From positions 496,001 to 560,000 of the forward strand of contig NC_009355.1 in the NCBI RefSeq assembly GCF_000092065.1: a stretch of 64,000 bases of DNA, given 5' to 3'. Position 1 is the first letter of the stretch, and each line of letters begins with the position of its first letter. The notes below the pieces were generated by a model, which saw only the letters and a program-made list of their open reading frames with translations, did not search any database and was not told where the DNA came from. Positions 1 to 10,451 of this stretch are shown piece by piece. Position numbers and translations under genes: made by a program. This DNA is from Ostreococcus lucimarinus CCE9901. Its lineage: Eukaryota > Chlorophyta > Mamiellophyceae > Mamiellales > Bathycoccaceae.

Positions 1-261
1 CGCAGCATCACATTCGTTGATAGCCTGACTTGGGACACCTCCTCGCAAGTAAACCGCCGCCTTATTAGTTGCGATCGCAACGAATTCAGCACTCCCTCTG
101 AGAGCGAGTTGCTGCGCCTTGTTATACTTGGCGAGCGCTTCGCCGTGGCTGCCCTTCGCAAACAAGACATCCGCTTCCAACTTTAGCTGTTGCGACTTCT
201 TCGTGAACGCCGCGATCTCGCTCGTCGGACCCGGAATCTTCTTCTTCGTGACGGCGACCAT
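1..261 (-). CDS. TPR-type repeat protein, N-terminal part only (runs off the left edge)
   Basis: Reading the minus strand from ATG 261 gives 87 residues, starting MVAVTKKKIPGPTSEIAAF, with no stop before the window edge. Residues about 20-85 look like a tetratricopeptide helix pair (a KLEADVLFAKG-type helix, then EALAKYNKAQQLAL, then an alternating small/large helix ending near QAINECD). TPRs bind partner proteins; no specific function can be assigned from this fragment. The start is supported by an AACATGG context and by an in-frame TAA 15 nt upstream. The upstream COMMD6-like gene stops at 264, so only two bases separate its stop codon from this start. Confidence 0.7.
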   Translation of the reverse strand, partial: MVAVTKKKIPGPTSEIAAFTKKSQQLKLEADVLFAKGSHGEALAKYNKAQQLALRGSAEFVAIATNKAAVYLRGGVPSQAINECDAA

Positions 262-263
262 GT

Positions 264-899
264 TTACTTTTCCTTAAGCTGATCGAGCGCCTTTTTGGCG
301 TTATCAAGCTCGCTAATGACGCGCTCGAGTTCTTCCCGCGAAAGCTCGAGGGACACTTGTCGTCTACTTTCAGACGAAGGTTGGTCGAGATGAAGTTCAA
401 GTCTCACCAAAGACTCGTCGATGTTTGCGATTTTATCGCTCGACAGTACTCGATGAACCTGGTGAGCGCGTAAACGAGCGTAGACGTGTCAGTCCTCGGA
501 GTCGATTTTGTGGAATGGACCTGGTTCCTTTGCCCACGTGGACGGTCCAAATGGGTCGATTACTCGTCGAAATCGCCCTTTGCGCCCGCTCTCGCGCGTT
601 GTGCTCGGCGCGGTCGTGAAACAAATATTCATTCATCCACGACGTTGTCCATCGAGTCGCGCGCGCGCGTTCGAGCCGTCGGCGACGCCAAGTCTCGTCG
701 TCCACGAAAGACCCTCGCGCGAGGGTTCTTCGCGTCGGCACGTCGGCGGACACGTTCGAGACCAGCGACGCGCGCGCGCGCGCTCGATGCGCGTCGAAAT
801 CCGCGCGAAATGTGCAAATAATTTGTATCAACGCACCTTCCAATCGATATCGCCGAGCGTGCACGAACTCGCGTTTGAAGACGTCTCGCGCGTTGACAT
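264..899 (-). CDS. COMMD6: COMM-domain protein, COMMD6-like, two exons
   Basis: Spliced model: exon 1 837-899, intron 459-836, exon 2 264-458, giving 85 residues. Exon 1 encodes MSTRETSS... to GDIDWK and ends AAG|GTGCGT. The intron carries an ACTGAC branch-like motif about 35 nt before a CAG acceptor. Exon 2 starts VHRVLSSDKIANID and ends LDQLKEK plus TAA. The joined DWK-VHRVLSSD stretch and the C-terminal block of Leu, Glu and Val ending in ELDNAKKAL match the COMM domain. The 85-aa, domain-only size matches animal COMMD6. COMMD proteins form the Commander complex, which recycles endosomal cargo. The exon junction is inferred from motifs, not from cDNA. Confidence 0.75.
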
Positions 900-1026
900 C
901 AACCAGCGGCGCGCGCCGGTGTGACGTGCAAGGGGTTCATCTGGTTCTAACCCCAGGCGCGCGCGCGAGAGCGTGGTGGGATTTTTTGTTTTTCATGAAG
1001 CGTCGATTCGATGACAAAATCCTACA

Positions 1027-2721
1027 CTAATCCCTCGAGCACGCCTCGTTCCAACGATGAACGATGCCGGGGACGTGTGCGGCGCCGAGGACGAAGACTA
1101 CGGTGATTGAGACGCCGTCGGCGGGGAGGTCGAGTGCCGGGACGCGACGCGCGTATTCAAACGTCGAGGAGGCGCTGTGGTAAAAGCCAGGACGGTCCGT
1201 CGGTTTACCCTCGATCACGGACCATAAACAATCAAACAAGACGCTGTCTCGTTCATCTATGAATACTTCGCGCATGTGAGGCGGCATGCTGACCTCACCC
1301 GAACGCATCAGCGTCAAACGCTCGGTTTCGATAGCCGTGGTTAACTGTTTACGTGTCTTGAAGGCGGATGTAATCAACGATCGTATGGATCCGAGGATAT
1401 AGCGCGCGAGCGAACGCTTCATTCCTGGAACGTGTTCATGAAGCTTTTCTTCGAGCGATCGCATCGTCTTGGATACTTCTGAATCAGCCAAGTAGACACG
1501 TGAAGTGCGCGACTCGAACGCTGCTGATAAACCAGCAATGATTTCCCCACCGTCTTGAGCGTCGAGTTTGTTCGAAATAATAGACTCAGCAAGCGTCATC
1601 ATCCCGTTCATAATTTTTACAGTCAATGGAGACGACTTATTCGCTCCCGCCCCCGCTCTCGCCGCCTCGCCGATGAATGAAATGGACAACACGTCCTGAA
1701 GACTGACGTCAATGCGCTCAAACCACCTATCCGTCGATAAAGCCACATCTGGAACCACGTCGAGCGTTATACATTCCCCATCGCTCACATCCAGCGCTAC
1801 GGTGTAGCCACTTTGTAGCCTCTCTTGGACCGCAATAACCAAAGATGCGCACAAAGCTGCAGTCTGCCACGCGCTCATCTTGCCTTGACCGCTCGCACAA
1901 TCGCTCACTTTCACAAGCTCGCCCGCTCGTCGCATCACTTCAACCTCTGCAGCGGCATCCGAAGTAGCGGAGACGAAATTTTCATAAACGTTCCACTTGA
2001 ATCGGATGTCTGAAGTCAACTCTGCGCCCATCGGATGAACGGTGAAGACAATTTCGGCAACCGATACCACCAAAGTCACCTTCCCTTCCTTCCAAACGAC
2101 GGTGCGCGCACCGTGTTCGTCTTCAGCACGTCCGCGTACAATGACCGATTCGAATAAACCAGTGCGCAACAATAACTCAGCATCACTTTTGAGATCTTCC
2201 AACGACACTCCCTTCCCAACTTTTGTGCGTAAACGCGACAGTAGAACAACCTCATCCACTCCGCCAGGAAGAACACCCGCCGGCATACCAACAATATGCA
2301 CCGCACCGGGTACTACTACGTCGTCGTTCTCGACGCCTTTCATTCGGTCAATGATGCCATCAACGCGCTCATCGCACACTTCTAGTAGCACTGCGTCGGG
2401 TTTATTCGTTCGTATTACCTCGTCGGCGTCCAAGGCGGAGCGCTCGCTCACATGCGCCGTCGGTAACAGAATTACTTTCACTCCCGCCGTATGACTCGTC
2501 TTCGGGCGCTCTAGGACGACCGTGGGTATCGCATCCGGCTCGCGACTAACCTTGACATGGCTCGCGTCACCATGCTGTGCGTGTGCGCACCTCGAAACGC
2601 GTGCGAGGCGACGTTCAACGCGACGCCGCCCTTTTCGCGCTTTCGACAGTCCCAAACACTTTCGCTCGGGCGACGCGCTCAGCGCAGATGCGCCGAGGCA
2701 CGTGCGATGAACAGTGTTCAT
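1027..2721 (-). CDS. TraB/PrgY-family protein with organelle-type N-terminus
   Basis: This is a 564-aa single-exon reading frame from ATG 2721. Residues 1-60 are rich in Arg, Ala and Ser with few acidic residues, like a plastid or mitochondrial transit peptide. At about 80-120 lies the TraB signature: VILLPTAHVSERSA, then a KPDAVLLEVCDER segment. Near the C-terminus an ERDSVLFDCLW segment and VVFVLGAAHVPGIVHRW match the second conserved His/Glu region of the family. TraB proteins are thought to be membrane-associated metalloprotease-like enzymes; the activity in plants and algae is not settled. A family-unusual middle insert (about 190-300) is present. It lies in tandem with the CDK gene upstream on the same strand. 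Confidence 0.8.
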   Translation of the reverse strand: MNTVHRTCLGASALSASPERKCLGLSKARKGRRRVERRLARVSRCAHAQHGDASHVKVSREPDAIPTVVLERPKTSHTAGVKVILLPTAHVSERSALDADEVIRTNKPDAVLLEVCDERVDGIIDRMKGVENDDVVVPGAVHIVGMPAGVLPGGVDEVVLLSRLRTKVGKGVSLEDLKSDAELLLRTGLFESVIVRGRAEDEHGARTVVWKEGKVTLVVSVAEIVFTVHPMGAELTSDIRFKWNVYENFVSATSDAAAEVEVMRRAGELVKVSDCASGQGKMSAWQTAALCASLVIAVQERLQSGYTVALDVSDGECITLDVVPDVALSTDRWFERIDVSLQDVLSISFIGEAARAGAGANKSSPLTVKIMNGMMTLAESIISNKLDAQDGGEIIAGLSAAFESRTSRVYLADSEVSKTMRSLEEKLHEHVPGMKRSLARYILGSIRSLITSAFKTRKQLTTAIETERLTLMRSGEVSMPPHMREVFIDERDSVLFDCLWSVIEGKPTDRPGFYHSASSTFEYARRVPALDLPADGVSITVVFVLGAAHVPGIVHRWNEACSRD

Positions 2722-2847
2722 GAGTAACGCTCAAGCACTTTAGCGGAGCTAACCTACCTAAGGACTATGTTGCAAACTACTGGCATGCGCGCTACTGAGG
2801 TCGAGGCGAGTGAGCGAGCACAGCCGTAGGCTGTCGTGTCTACATGT

Positions 2848-4554
2848 CTACTTTGAGTTCATGAATACGGGTCGTTGTGGAGGCGGATACTCCTCGAAAA
2901 AAGCATCATTCAGCGCTTCAGAGCAAGTGAGGCGCCTTGCGGGATCGTACGTCAACAGATGGTTGAGCAACTCGTATCCTTTATCGCTCAAACCAGTCGA
3001 CGCCTGCGGGAATTTCTGACGCAACTTGTTGTAAGGTTGCTCGGCGAACGTGACTTTTTGCACACTCGGGAGTGAGCTAAACTCCGGCCATATCTTATCG
3101 TTTGGCGTGCCGAGAAGCTTAAAAATCTTTTGTAGCTGATCGATTTCCGCACGACCATTGAACAGAGGACTTCCGGCGAGTAATTCGCCGAAGATGCAGC
3201 CTAGACTCCAGACATCAATGGCTGGACCGTAAGTTGTCGATCCCAATAGCAACTCCGGTGCACGATACCAAAGCGTAACGACTAGTTGCGTGTATCTACC
3301 GACTCCACCAAATTGTCTTGCCAGACCGAAGTCGCATATTTTCAAATCGCCCGAGTTCGTGACGAGAATGTTAGACATTTTCAAGTCACGATGCATGATC
3401 CAATTTTCGTGCAAATACGACATCCCACTCAGAAGCTGTAGCATTAACGCCTTTGTCTCGGGAATCGTAAATTTGGGCGAAGACGACTGCGCCATCTGAT
3501 CCATGAGACCTTTCAAATCATTTTCAACGTATTCCATCACCATGAATACAAAGTTTAACTTTGAGCCGACGACTACCTCGTTGACGTTCACAATGCTCGG
3601 ATGATCCAACGATAGCAGTATGTTGACTTCTCTAAGAGCAGTAAGAGGGAATCCATCCGTCGCCTCGTCCATTTTCACCCTCTTCAACGCCGCCACCTCT
3701 CCCGTTTTCTTATCCCGCGCTTTGAAGACTATTCCATACGTGCCTTCATCGATCTTGTTCAATCTCTCAAACTCGTCCACGCTACGACACGCTTGAAGCA
3801 TGTTTAATGGTCTCTTTTGCAACTGCACTTCCACCTGATTGGTCGATGGAACTGGAGACGAACCTGCTTCTCGCCCTCGCGCCAGGCCAGCTTCTGCTTC
3901 TTCGGCAGCGGCGCGCATCGCCTCTGGATCCGGTCGCGCGGGTCCAACCGTCAAGTCATCTTCTTCATCATTTATCGCACGAGGTCTCGCCGGTCCCGCC
4001 ATGGGCTCCTTCTCTTCGTCGGATTCGAGCTCTGCTAACTCGCCGGCGAGCGACTGCGGCAACGTGTCCTGCTTCGGTGGCCGCGAAGGCCCCGCTTCTG
4101 CTGAAGCTGCTGCCTCACCTTCGTCACTGGTACTCGGCGACGGTGCAAAGAAACTCTTCGGATCTACACTTTGAGATTGCTTACGCCCACTTACTTCAAG
4201 CTGCTGATTTTCCCGCTGCGCCGCGGCGAACGAGTTTGCTTCCGCGAGCATCTTCTCCATGTACCCCTGATTCGCGGTCGTCGGCCGCGTCGCGTCTGGC
4301 GCACTTCCTTCGCGCACATCTTCATCCTCGTCCTCTTCGTCCGATGAGCCCCATCTCGACCCTTTCACCGTCGTCGGCTTCGACACCTTCGCACGTTTGG
4401 CGGCTCCGTCGTCCTCCTCATCCTTCTTCTCCGTCCCCGTGCCTCGGACGACGTCGTTTGCTCGCGTCGGTGGCGCTTGTTTCTGTTTCACAGCCTCCGC
4501 CTCACGCTGTTTTCGCGCCAACGCCGCGCGCGCTGCGGCTCTTATGCTCGACAT
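2848..4554 (-). CDS. Cyclin-dependent kinase, CDK11/CDKG (PITSLRE) type
   Basis: 568 aa. Residues 1-255 are charged and low-complexity (Lys/Glu-rich start, several acidic SDEEDEDED-like tracts), as in CDK11 proteins. The kinase domain is about 260-545. It has a glycine loop [12 protein letters not shown], catalytic loop [20 protein letters not shown], and T-loop [14 protein letters not shown]. The cyclin-binding helix reads PLTALRE where CDK11 has PITSLRE, and the following [14 protein letters not shown] block is diagnostic for CDK11/CDKG. The expected role is nuclear phosphorylation linked to transcription and pre-mRNA splicing. Its ATG lies only 49 bp from the ATG of the divergent DEAH helicase, so the two share a promoter. 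Confidence 0.9.
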   Translation of the reverse strand: MSSIRAAARAALARKQREAEAVKQKQAPPTRANDVVRGTGTEKKDEEDDGAAKRAKVSKPTTVKGSRWGSSDEEDEDEDVREGSAPDATRPTTANQGYMEKMLAEANSFAAAQRENQQLEVSGRKQSQSVDPKSFFAPSPSTSDEGEAAASAEAGPSRPPKQDTLPQSLAGELAELESDEEKEPMAGPARPRAINDEEDDLTVGPARPDPEAMRAAAEEAEAGLARGREAGSSPVPSTNQVEVQLQKRPLNMLQACRSVDEFERLNKIDEGTYGIVFKARDKKTGEVAALKRVKMDEATDGFPLTALREVNILLSLDHPSIVNVNEVVVGSKLNFVFMVMEYVENDLKGLMDQMAQSSSPKFTIPETKALMLQLLSGMSYLHENWIMHRDLKMSNILVTNSGDLKICDFGLARQFGGVGRYTQLVVTLWYRAPELLLGSTTYGPAIDVWSLGCIFGELLAGSPLFNGRAEIDQLQKIFKLLGTPNDKIWPEFSSLPSVQKVTFAEQPYNKLRQKFPQASTGLSDKGYELLNHLLTYDPARRLTCSEALNDAFFEEYPPPQRPVFMNSK

Positions 4555-4603
4555 CCGCGGCGCACACTGCGGGCGTAGAGTCGCCAGTGTTCAGCGCGAC
4601 GTC

Positions 4604-6892
4604 ATGGCGCGCGCGGTTGGTGACGACGATGATCATCCTTCGACGTCTTCCACGGACGACTTACCGGTCTCGCGTTACGGTGCGTCGAGCGTTACGGAGA
4701 GCGCCGACTGGACCCCCGACCGCGAACGAGAGGAGCATCTTTTTCTTAGAGCGACGACGACGGTGACTGACGAGCGCGGTGATCGACGAACAGCGAACGA
4801 TATTGCGAGTGCGGTAAAGACGAATGCGGTGACGGTTGTGATTGGGGAGACGGGGAGCGGGAAGACGACACAGATTGCGCAGATTCTCCTGCGCTCAGGC
4901 GTCGTCGCCGACGGCTCGGCGGTGGCGGTGACGCAGCCGAGACGTGTGGCAGCTGTTTCCGTGGCAAAACGCGTCGCAGAAGAAATGGGGGTAGAGATTG
5001 GGAAAGAAGTTGGGTATTCGGTGCGCTTTGAGGACAGAACGTGCCGCCTGACGAGGATAAAATATTTAACTGACGGCACGTTACTGCGAGAGCTTCTCGA
5101 AGACCCGACTCTGTCGCGTTACAGTGTCGTCGTCTTGGATGAGGCTCATGAGCGGTCGTTGCACACAGATATATTATTCGGATTATTGAAGAAGCTCGTG
5201 TCCGCGCGTGAACTGAAGCTGGTGATTACTTCGGCCACGCTCGACAGCGAAAAATTCTCGACGTATTTCGACGACGCACCGGTGTTCACCGTGCCTGGAC
5301 GCACGTTTCCGGTTCAAATCGCGCACGCCACCGAGGCTCCAAAGTCGTACTTTCAAAGTGCGATTGAAACGGTGGTGGATGTACATGTGAATACCGGCCC
5401 TGGGGATATGTTGGTGTTCCTAACAGGTCAAGAAGAGATTGAAAAAGCGTGTCGGGCTGTGGAGGCTCACGTGCGATCGATGCCCGAGGGAGAGTGTCCA
5501 GATGTGCAAGTCTTGCCACTCTATGCATCACTCCCACCGGATATGCAGTCGAGGGTGTTTCACCCACATGATCCGAACGTGCGACGAATAATCTTTGCGA
5601 CAAATATTGCTGAGACGTCGCTGACGGTCCCAGGAATCGTTTTTGTGATTGATCCAGGCGTGGTGAAGCAGGTTGAGTACGATGCGATGACGGGAATGAA
5701 TGCATTAAAAGTAGTGCCTATCAGTAGCGTGCAGGCGAAGCAGCGTGCAGGACGTGCAGGAAGAACGCAAGCTGGGCGATGCTACCGACTGTACACAAAG
5801 GACGCGCTCGAACTCGACATGCCAGCGATCACTCGGCCAGAGATCCAACGGACATGTCTAGTCGGTACGATTCTGTATCTGAAGACACTGAATCTAAAAG
5901 GACTAGATGTGATGACTTTCGATTTCTTGGATCCTCCAGACACTGCACTCATCGCAGATGCTTTGCGCCAACTTTATTTCGTTGGTGCAATCGATCCCGA
6001 TGGGAAGGCAACTTCTATTGGACGAGAGATGAGTTCGCTTCCACTTGAGCCATGCTTATCGCGTGCGATGGTCGAAGCGAAACGCCTTGATTGTGTTGCA
6101 GATACTGCAACAGTTGCCGCGATGTTGAGCGTCGAAAGAGTGTTTTTAGGTCAGCACCGAGATGCAACTGAGAGTCTTCACGAGCTTGCGACTCACGAAG
6201 ATTTTCTTCTTGGCGATCACGCGGTGTTACTTCGAATCTATCAAGCCTGGGAGAGCAGTGGATATCAAAGAAAATTTCACCAGCGGTATTCGTTGTCGGA
6301 TCGAGGAATGGAGTTCGCGCGAGAGATACGAAAACAATTACTTGGAGTGTTCAAGGACAAGCGTAAAAGCGATAGGAACGACTTTGATTGTTTCTCACGA
6401 ACAGATGAAGGTCTGAACCGATTGCGCCAATCGCTGTGCGCAGGCTTCGTGACAAAGATTGCGCATCGACTACCGAATCATAATGGCTACAGAACATTGG
6501 GAGAAAATTCCACGCTGTGCCAGGTCCACCCTTCTATGGCTCGCCAACTCGCCGACAAAGACGGTTTGCTTCCAGAGTGGATCGTTTACCATGAGTTGAT
6601 CACGACTTCTCGACCCTTTCTCCGCCACGTGTGCAAAATTGAGCCAGAATGGATTTCAAAGCAAAGAGAGCTGCTCTCGAAGAAGGTGAACATTCATCGT
6701 CTCTCTGGCGGCGTGTTGAGCCCCGGGGATGCTGAAAGCACGGACGCAGCGAGTGGGCACGAAGCCGACACGGTGGACGCGAATAAAGCGCCAGTCGAAG
6801 GACGTAGAATCACCGACGAGCAAGTTTCTGCCGCGCGAGAGCGCTTCCTGGCGCGTAAGAAACAGAAATTAGCGAAATTAGCGGGAAAATAG
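4604..6892 (+). CDS. DEAH-box RNA helicase (DHX40/RID1-like)
   Basis: 762 aa from ATG 4604. In-frame ATGs upstream (for example 4544) fall inside the divergent kinase gene and were not chosen. SF2 motifs occur in order: GETGSGKTTQ (I), TQPRRVAA (Ia), DEAHERSLHTD (II), TSATLD (III), FLTGQEEIE (IV), ATNIAETSLTVPGI (V), QRAGRAGRTQAG (VI). The winged-helix/HA2 and OB-fold region follows, with FVTKIAHRLP and YHELITTSRPFLRHV. DEAH helicases remodel RNPs in splicing or ribosome biogenesis. The short N-terminus lacks the S1 domain of PRP22/DHX8, which favours the DHX40/RID1 branch, but the subfamily is inferred by eye. Confidence 0.88.
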   Translation: MARAVGDDDDHPSTSSTDDLPVSRYGASSVTESADWTPDREREEHLFLRATTTVTDERGDRRTANDIASAVKTNAVTVVIGETGSGKTTQIAQILLRSGVVADGSAVAVTQPRRVAAVSVAKRVAEEMGVEIGKEVGYSVRFEDRTCRLTRIKYLTDGTLLRELLEDPTLSRYSVVVLDEAHERSLHTDILFGLLKKLVSARELKLVITSATLDSEKFSTYFDDAPVFTVPGRTFPVQIAHATEAPKSYFQSAIETVVDVHVNTGPGDMLVFLTGQEEIEKACRAVEAHVRSMPEGECPDVQVLPLYASLPPDMQSRVFHPHDPNVRRIIFATNIAETSLTVPGIVFVIDPGVVKQVEYDAMTGMNALKVVPISSVQAKQRAGRAGRTQAGRCYRLYTKDALELDMPAITRPEIQRTCLVGTILYLKTLNLKGLDVMTFDFLDPPDTALIADALRQLYFVGAIDPDGKATSIGREMSSLPLEPCLSRAMVEAKRLDCVADTATVAAMLSVERVFLGQHRDATESLHELATHEDFLLGDHAVLLRIYQAWESSGYQRKFHQRYSLSDRGMEFAREIRKQLLGVFKDKRKSDRNDFDCFSRTDEGLNRLRQSLCAGFVTKIAHRLPNHNGYRTLGENSTLCQVHPSMARQLADKDGLLPEWIVYHELITTSRPFLRHVCKIEPEWISKQRELLSKKVNIHRLSGGVLSPGDAESTDAASGHEADTVDANKAPVEGRRITDEQVSAARERFLARKKQKLAKLAGK

Positions 6893-6980
6893 AGTTTTGA
6901 TGAAAGCAAGCGAACGAGGAAAAAACGCTCTTTCGACGTTCGCTGAAAGTGCGCGCCGTCGCCGCAGACGCTGACGCACG

Positions 6981-8468
6981 ATGGATGCGTATAACCCATC
7001 GCTCGACACCGTCAGTGATGGCGCACTCCAAGCTAAGGCATGGGAGCAGTACAAGACGAACGGAACCGCGGGCGGACCAGACGACGCATCGCATGGGAAC
7101 GAAACGCTCGAAGATGAGCTGATCGAGGAGAAGAAGAAGGAGTACGGCAAGCATTATCCGAGCGTGTGGACGAAAGAACCGCACGGAGGGGAGTATAGGA
7201 TCGACAAAGGCCCAGACGTGCGCAGAGGGTACGATGCGCTCGAGCAGCACAGTGATGGAACGATGATAGCTCGAGCGCCGGGGTACGAGAAGCCTCAGAG
7301 CGGGCCGACGACAAACTTTGTCGGCAACCATATGACACAAGGGGCGATTGATTTAGTGCAATACGAGCTGACGAAGATCGACCCGAACAGAGAAGTCTTC
7401 AGAGCGCGACTCGATCGCGCGCGAGGCGTCGAACGCAAATTACCTGAACTCTTATCAGTGACGACGGCGGATGTTGGCGTGCGAGAAGAACGCACTGGGA
7501 TTGAAAAATTTACTTGGTGGGATAGCGACGGTTCCATCACGCTAAAGATACCTCATACATCATTGTGTGACGACGTGCGTTGGAATGACATCGCACTGAA
7601 GTACGGCGATCGAAGCCTTCTCATCGAAATTCCAAAGGCAACATCGTCCGCGATCGCAAAGCGTGAGTTTGTGTTGAAAATTGATCGTCTATATGGTGCC
7701 ATAGTGCCAGATAAATGTACGCACATCGTAACAGACGAGTGTATTCTACTGATGTTAGTAAAATTGAACGATGCGATGCGATGGCCGAATCTAGAGGCTC
7801 CATATGTGAAGGCCCTTCCCGCAAATACAAGTACAGAAATGACTCGAGCGAGTCATTCGAGTATTGATTTACGAGCGCTTCGTACCGAAATGATCGCCAA
7901 AAGAGAAGGAAAGTTGATATCCATGATGAACTGGCTCAATAAAAAGCCATTCAAGGACGATAAAAGTGAGCTTGAAGCCATGGCCGCTGATGTTGCCCTG
8001 ATGAGAGTCGCGTCGCAATTCGAATGCGGTGACTACGTTGAAGCCCTCACTACTATCACTCGCGGTCTACGACATTCGAACATATCTCCAGCTGATCAAC
8101 TTGAATTGTTGAACTATCGTGCGTACGCAAATATCCAGCTCGGTTCCCTCAAGGACGCTATATCAGACTACTCAGAAATGTTCGAAATCAAGCCGAACGC
8201 CGACACGCTTTTCAAACGAGCGACCGCCCATGAACAACGAGAAGATTACGAAGCTGCTCTATTAGATTACGAAGCCGCTCTTAAGTTTGACATGGCTAAT
8301 GCGAACATTCGTCAAGCCATACGACGCGCGCGCGAGTTAGTGACGCAAAATAATCGAATGAAAGCAGTCGATTCAAAACGTCGCGAGAAAGACGATGGCG
8401 AGCGAAGCGTACCGCGACCTTGCATGCGTCAATTCGAGATTCGTGGAAAAGCCGGAGCGTGCTTCTAA
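6981..8468 (+). CDS. CS-domain plus TPR protein (co-chaperone-like)
   Basis: 495 aa from ATG 6981. A CS/p23-like beta-sandwich lies at about 175-275: FTWWDSDGSITLKIPHT, then a LKYGDRSLLIEI strand, ending in CILLMLVKLNDAMRWPNL, the usual tryptophan end of CS domains. Residues about 345-455 form TPR helices (AQFECGDYVEAL-type, LLNYRAYANIQLGSLKDAISDY, LFKRATAHEQREDYEAALLDY). CS plus TPR architecture is typical of Hsp90-linked co-chaperones and axonemal assembly factors. The exact orthologue is not recognised. It ends 75 bp before the convergent SF3A1 gene. Confidence 0.78.
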   Translation: MDAYNPSLDTVSDGALQAKAWEQYKTNGTAGGPDDASHGNETLEDELIEEKKKEYGKHYPSVWTKEPHGGEYRIDKGPDVRRGYDALEQHSDGTMIARAPGYEKPQSGPTTNFVGNHMTQGAIDLVQYELTKIDPNREVFRARLDRARGVERKLPELLSVTTADVGVREERTGIEKFTWWDSDGSITLKIPHTSLCDDVRWNDIALKYGDRSLLIEIPKATSSAIAKREFVLKIDRLYGAIVPDKCTHIVTDECILLMLVKLNDAMRWPNLEAPYVKALPANTSTEMTRASHSSIDLRALRTEMIAKREGKLISMMNWLNKKPFKDDKSELEAMAADVALMRVASQFECGDYVEALTTITRGLRHSNISPADQLELLNYRAYANIQLGSLKDAISDYSEMFEIKPNADTLFKRATAHEQREDYEAALLDYEAALKFDMANANIRQAIRRARELVTQNNRMKAVDSKRREKDDGERSVPRPCMRQFEIRGKAGACF

Positions 8469-8543
8469 TTGAAGAAAACCTATTGGAAAAGTTGTTGTAC
8501 AGATAACATTTCTAGTAGTTGGGGTTCTCCTACGGCTATATGT

Positions 8544-10451
8544 CTATCTTTTCCCCCGTGCCTTGATCGACAAGTTGAGCGTCGATCCGTCTTTCAAATT
8601 GTAATACGCCAAACTCGCTGTGTCTTTGAGGAATCCCAAGCCAAGAGTGCTGAGCTTTTGTTTATTTTGAGCGAGGTCTCCAGCAAGTGGCTTGATCGAT
8701 CTCTTCAAATCCACAATTTTATCCGCGAGCGAACTGACTTTGATTTCGAGCGTCTGCCCCGTCAAGCTACTGTCGCCCTCCACAGTTGGGCACACGACGT
8801 TGATGGTGGCCTCTCCGGGATTTGCTTCCAAGAACTCTGATTCATCGTCTAATTCAACGTCACCCACCTTCAACTTCTTAGGTTCAGGTTCGACCTCCTC
8901 TTCTGGCTCCGGTGCTGCGCGTTTCTTTTCCTCTTGTGGTGCTGGAGGCGGAGGAGGAGTCAAAACCTTTGGAGGCGGAGGCGGAGGAGGCGGTGCAACA
9001 CGAGTGGGCGGCGGTGGAGCTACGGCGGTGGAAGGCGGGGCAATAGAGGGAGACGGCGCGGTCGCCTTAGCGATCGATCTCTTCTTCAGCATTTCCGCAT
9101 TTATCGCTTTCGATACCTCGTCATCCGTGGAACCGAAAATATCGGGGCGATTTCTCGCCAAATTCAAAACGTTCGCCGCGACGTCTTCGTGAGAGGCCTG
9201 CGTACTCCCTTGAAGTTTTGCCATCATGGCTTCTCTCTGGATTTTCCACTTAGGATCGATGAGGGAGATACGCATATGCTCCGCCATTTGGTCGAGTGGA
9301 ATCATCTCTCCAGTGATCGGGGATACTACAAACTTGGTCGAGTCAACTACAGCCGTCTTGCGCTCCTCGGGCTTCTTGTAGTTTCGCACAACCTTCATTG
9401 CGCCGACATTTTCCACCACAGGGGGTTCAGGATTCGAGCGCGGCTCTGTCGCTTGACGCACAAGTTCACGTTCCTCTTCATCCATGGTGGCCGTGATAAC
9501 AGGGGCCGCTTGACCTTCGACGTCCTCAGGTACTGAGGGCGCTTCGAGTTCTTGCTTGCGCATCGCTTCGACGACTTCATTCAGCTGCATCGGTGGTGGT
9601 AAGTCGCGATCTTCGGCATCTTCGAAATCTAAGGTTTCGACGACGACAAAACTATGCCAGTCGATGAGCGCCATCTGAATGCGCTCTTCTTCTTCCGCGT
9701 CTTCCTTATCCTTCTTCGCCTTGTTTTGCGCGGACTCCCACTCTACGCGCTTCAACACGCGCTCCAACACCACACTCTTGTCGCTACCTTTCTCCAGAGA
9801 TTCGAGCAGAGCCGTGTCTGGGGCTAAAATTTTCTCGTATGCGTCCGCAAGGGCGGTGAAAAACGTAAACATGGAGTGATGAGGCTTGAGAAAGTTGAAC
9901 TGCGGGTTGGCGTGTTCCTTCCCAGCCAACGCGGTGACGAACTTCTTCCCATTTCTCGCTGCAAACTGTGCGGTAGTCTTAATCACGTCGAGATCTACCG
10001 ACGAGATGCCCGCTGGAATAGGGATAGTGAATTCATCGCTCTTAGGTGGTTCCAAAACCACGGGCTTGGCGGTACCCGTGCTCGGTTTCACCAGGACTTG
10101 CTCAGCCACCGGCGCGGCGGCTCGCGTCTCCGTCTCCGTCTTCGCCGTTCCGTTCGCCTGCGCCTTCGCCTCGTCCACTTGCTGTCGGTAGTACGCGTGA
10201 TAGGGGTCTCCCTCGGTCAAGAAGTTGAACTTGACGTTATTCTTCTCCGACGCCAAGATCCTCTGCTCAAACTCCGGTCCATTCTTCCCCACGAATTGCG
10301 CCGTCTTGTCCACGATCACTCGCACGTCCGGCGGCGGTATAATCACCCCCACCGTCTGCGTGTGCGTCTCCAGCGACACCGCGCGCGCGTTATCCACCTT
10401 CACGCTCCTCTCTCCAATCCCAGTGTCCACGGTAGACTTCGCGAGCTCCAT
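8544..10451 (-). CDS. SF3A1: Splicing factor 3A subunit 1
   Basis: 635 aa. The first ATG is at 10451 (MELAKSTVD...); the two codons before it are not ATG. Two SURP modules occur at about 45-95 and 160-215, each with FVGKNGPEF or FAARNGKKF followed by FNFL. A conserved central block SPITGEMIPLDQMAEHMRI precedes a Pro-rich linker with runs of prolines near 470-510. A C-terminal ubiquitin-like domain follows at about 555-632. This domain order is that of U2 snRNP SF3a120/SF3A1 (yeast Prp21), which binds SF1/SF3A3 and helps branch-site recognition. It is divergent from CHIP, with 298 bp between start codons. Confidence 0.93.
   Translation of the reverse strand: MELAKSTVDTGIGERSVKVDNARAVSLETHTQTVGVIIPPPDVRVIVDKTAQFVGKNGPEFEQRILASEKNNVKFNFLTEGDPYHAYYRQQVDEAKAQANGTAKTETETRAAAPVAEQVLVKPSTGTAKPVVLEPPKSDEFTIPIPAGISSVDLDVIKTTAQFAARNGKKFVTALAGKEHANPQFNFLKPHHSMFTFFTALADAYEKILAPDTALLESLEKGSDKSVVLERVLKRVEWESAQNKAKKDKEDAEEEERIQMALIDWHSFVVVETLDFEDAEDRDLPPPMQLNEVVEAMRKQELEAPSVPEDVEGQAAPVITATMDEEERELVRQATEPRSNPEPPVVENVGAMKVVRNYKKPEERKTAVVDSTKFVVSPITGEMIPLDQMAEHMRISLIDPKWKIQREAMMAKLQGSTQASHEDVAANVLNLARNRPDIFGSTDDEVSKAINAEMLKKRSIAKATAPSPSIAPPSTAVAPPPPTRVAPPPPPPPPKVLTPPPPPAPQEEKKRAAPEPEEEVEPEPKKLKVGDVELDDESEFLEANPGEATINVVCPTVEGDSSLTGQTLEIKVSSLADKIVDLKRSIKPLAGDLAQNKQKLSTLGLGFLKDTASLAYYNLKDGSTLNLSIKARGKR

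Noticed and set aside
264-449. COMM-domain exon fused directly to the TPR gene as one protein
   Set aside because: An in-frame stop ends the COMM frame at 264 and the TPR ATG follows in another frame with its own upstream stop; a fusion would need an unseen splice event.
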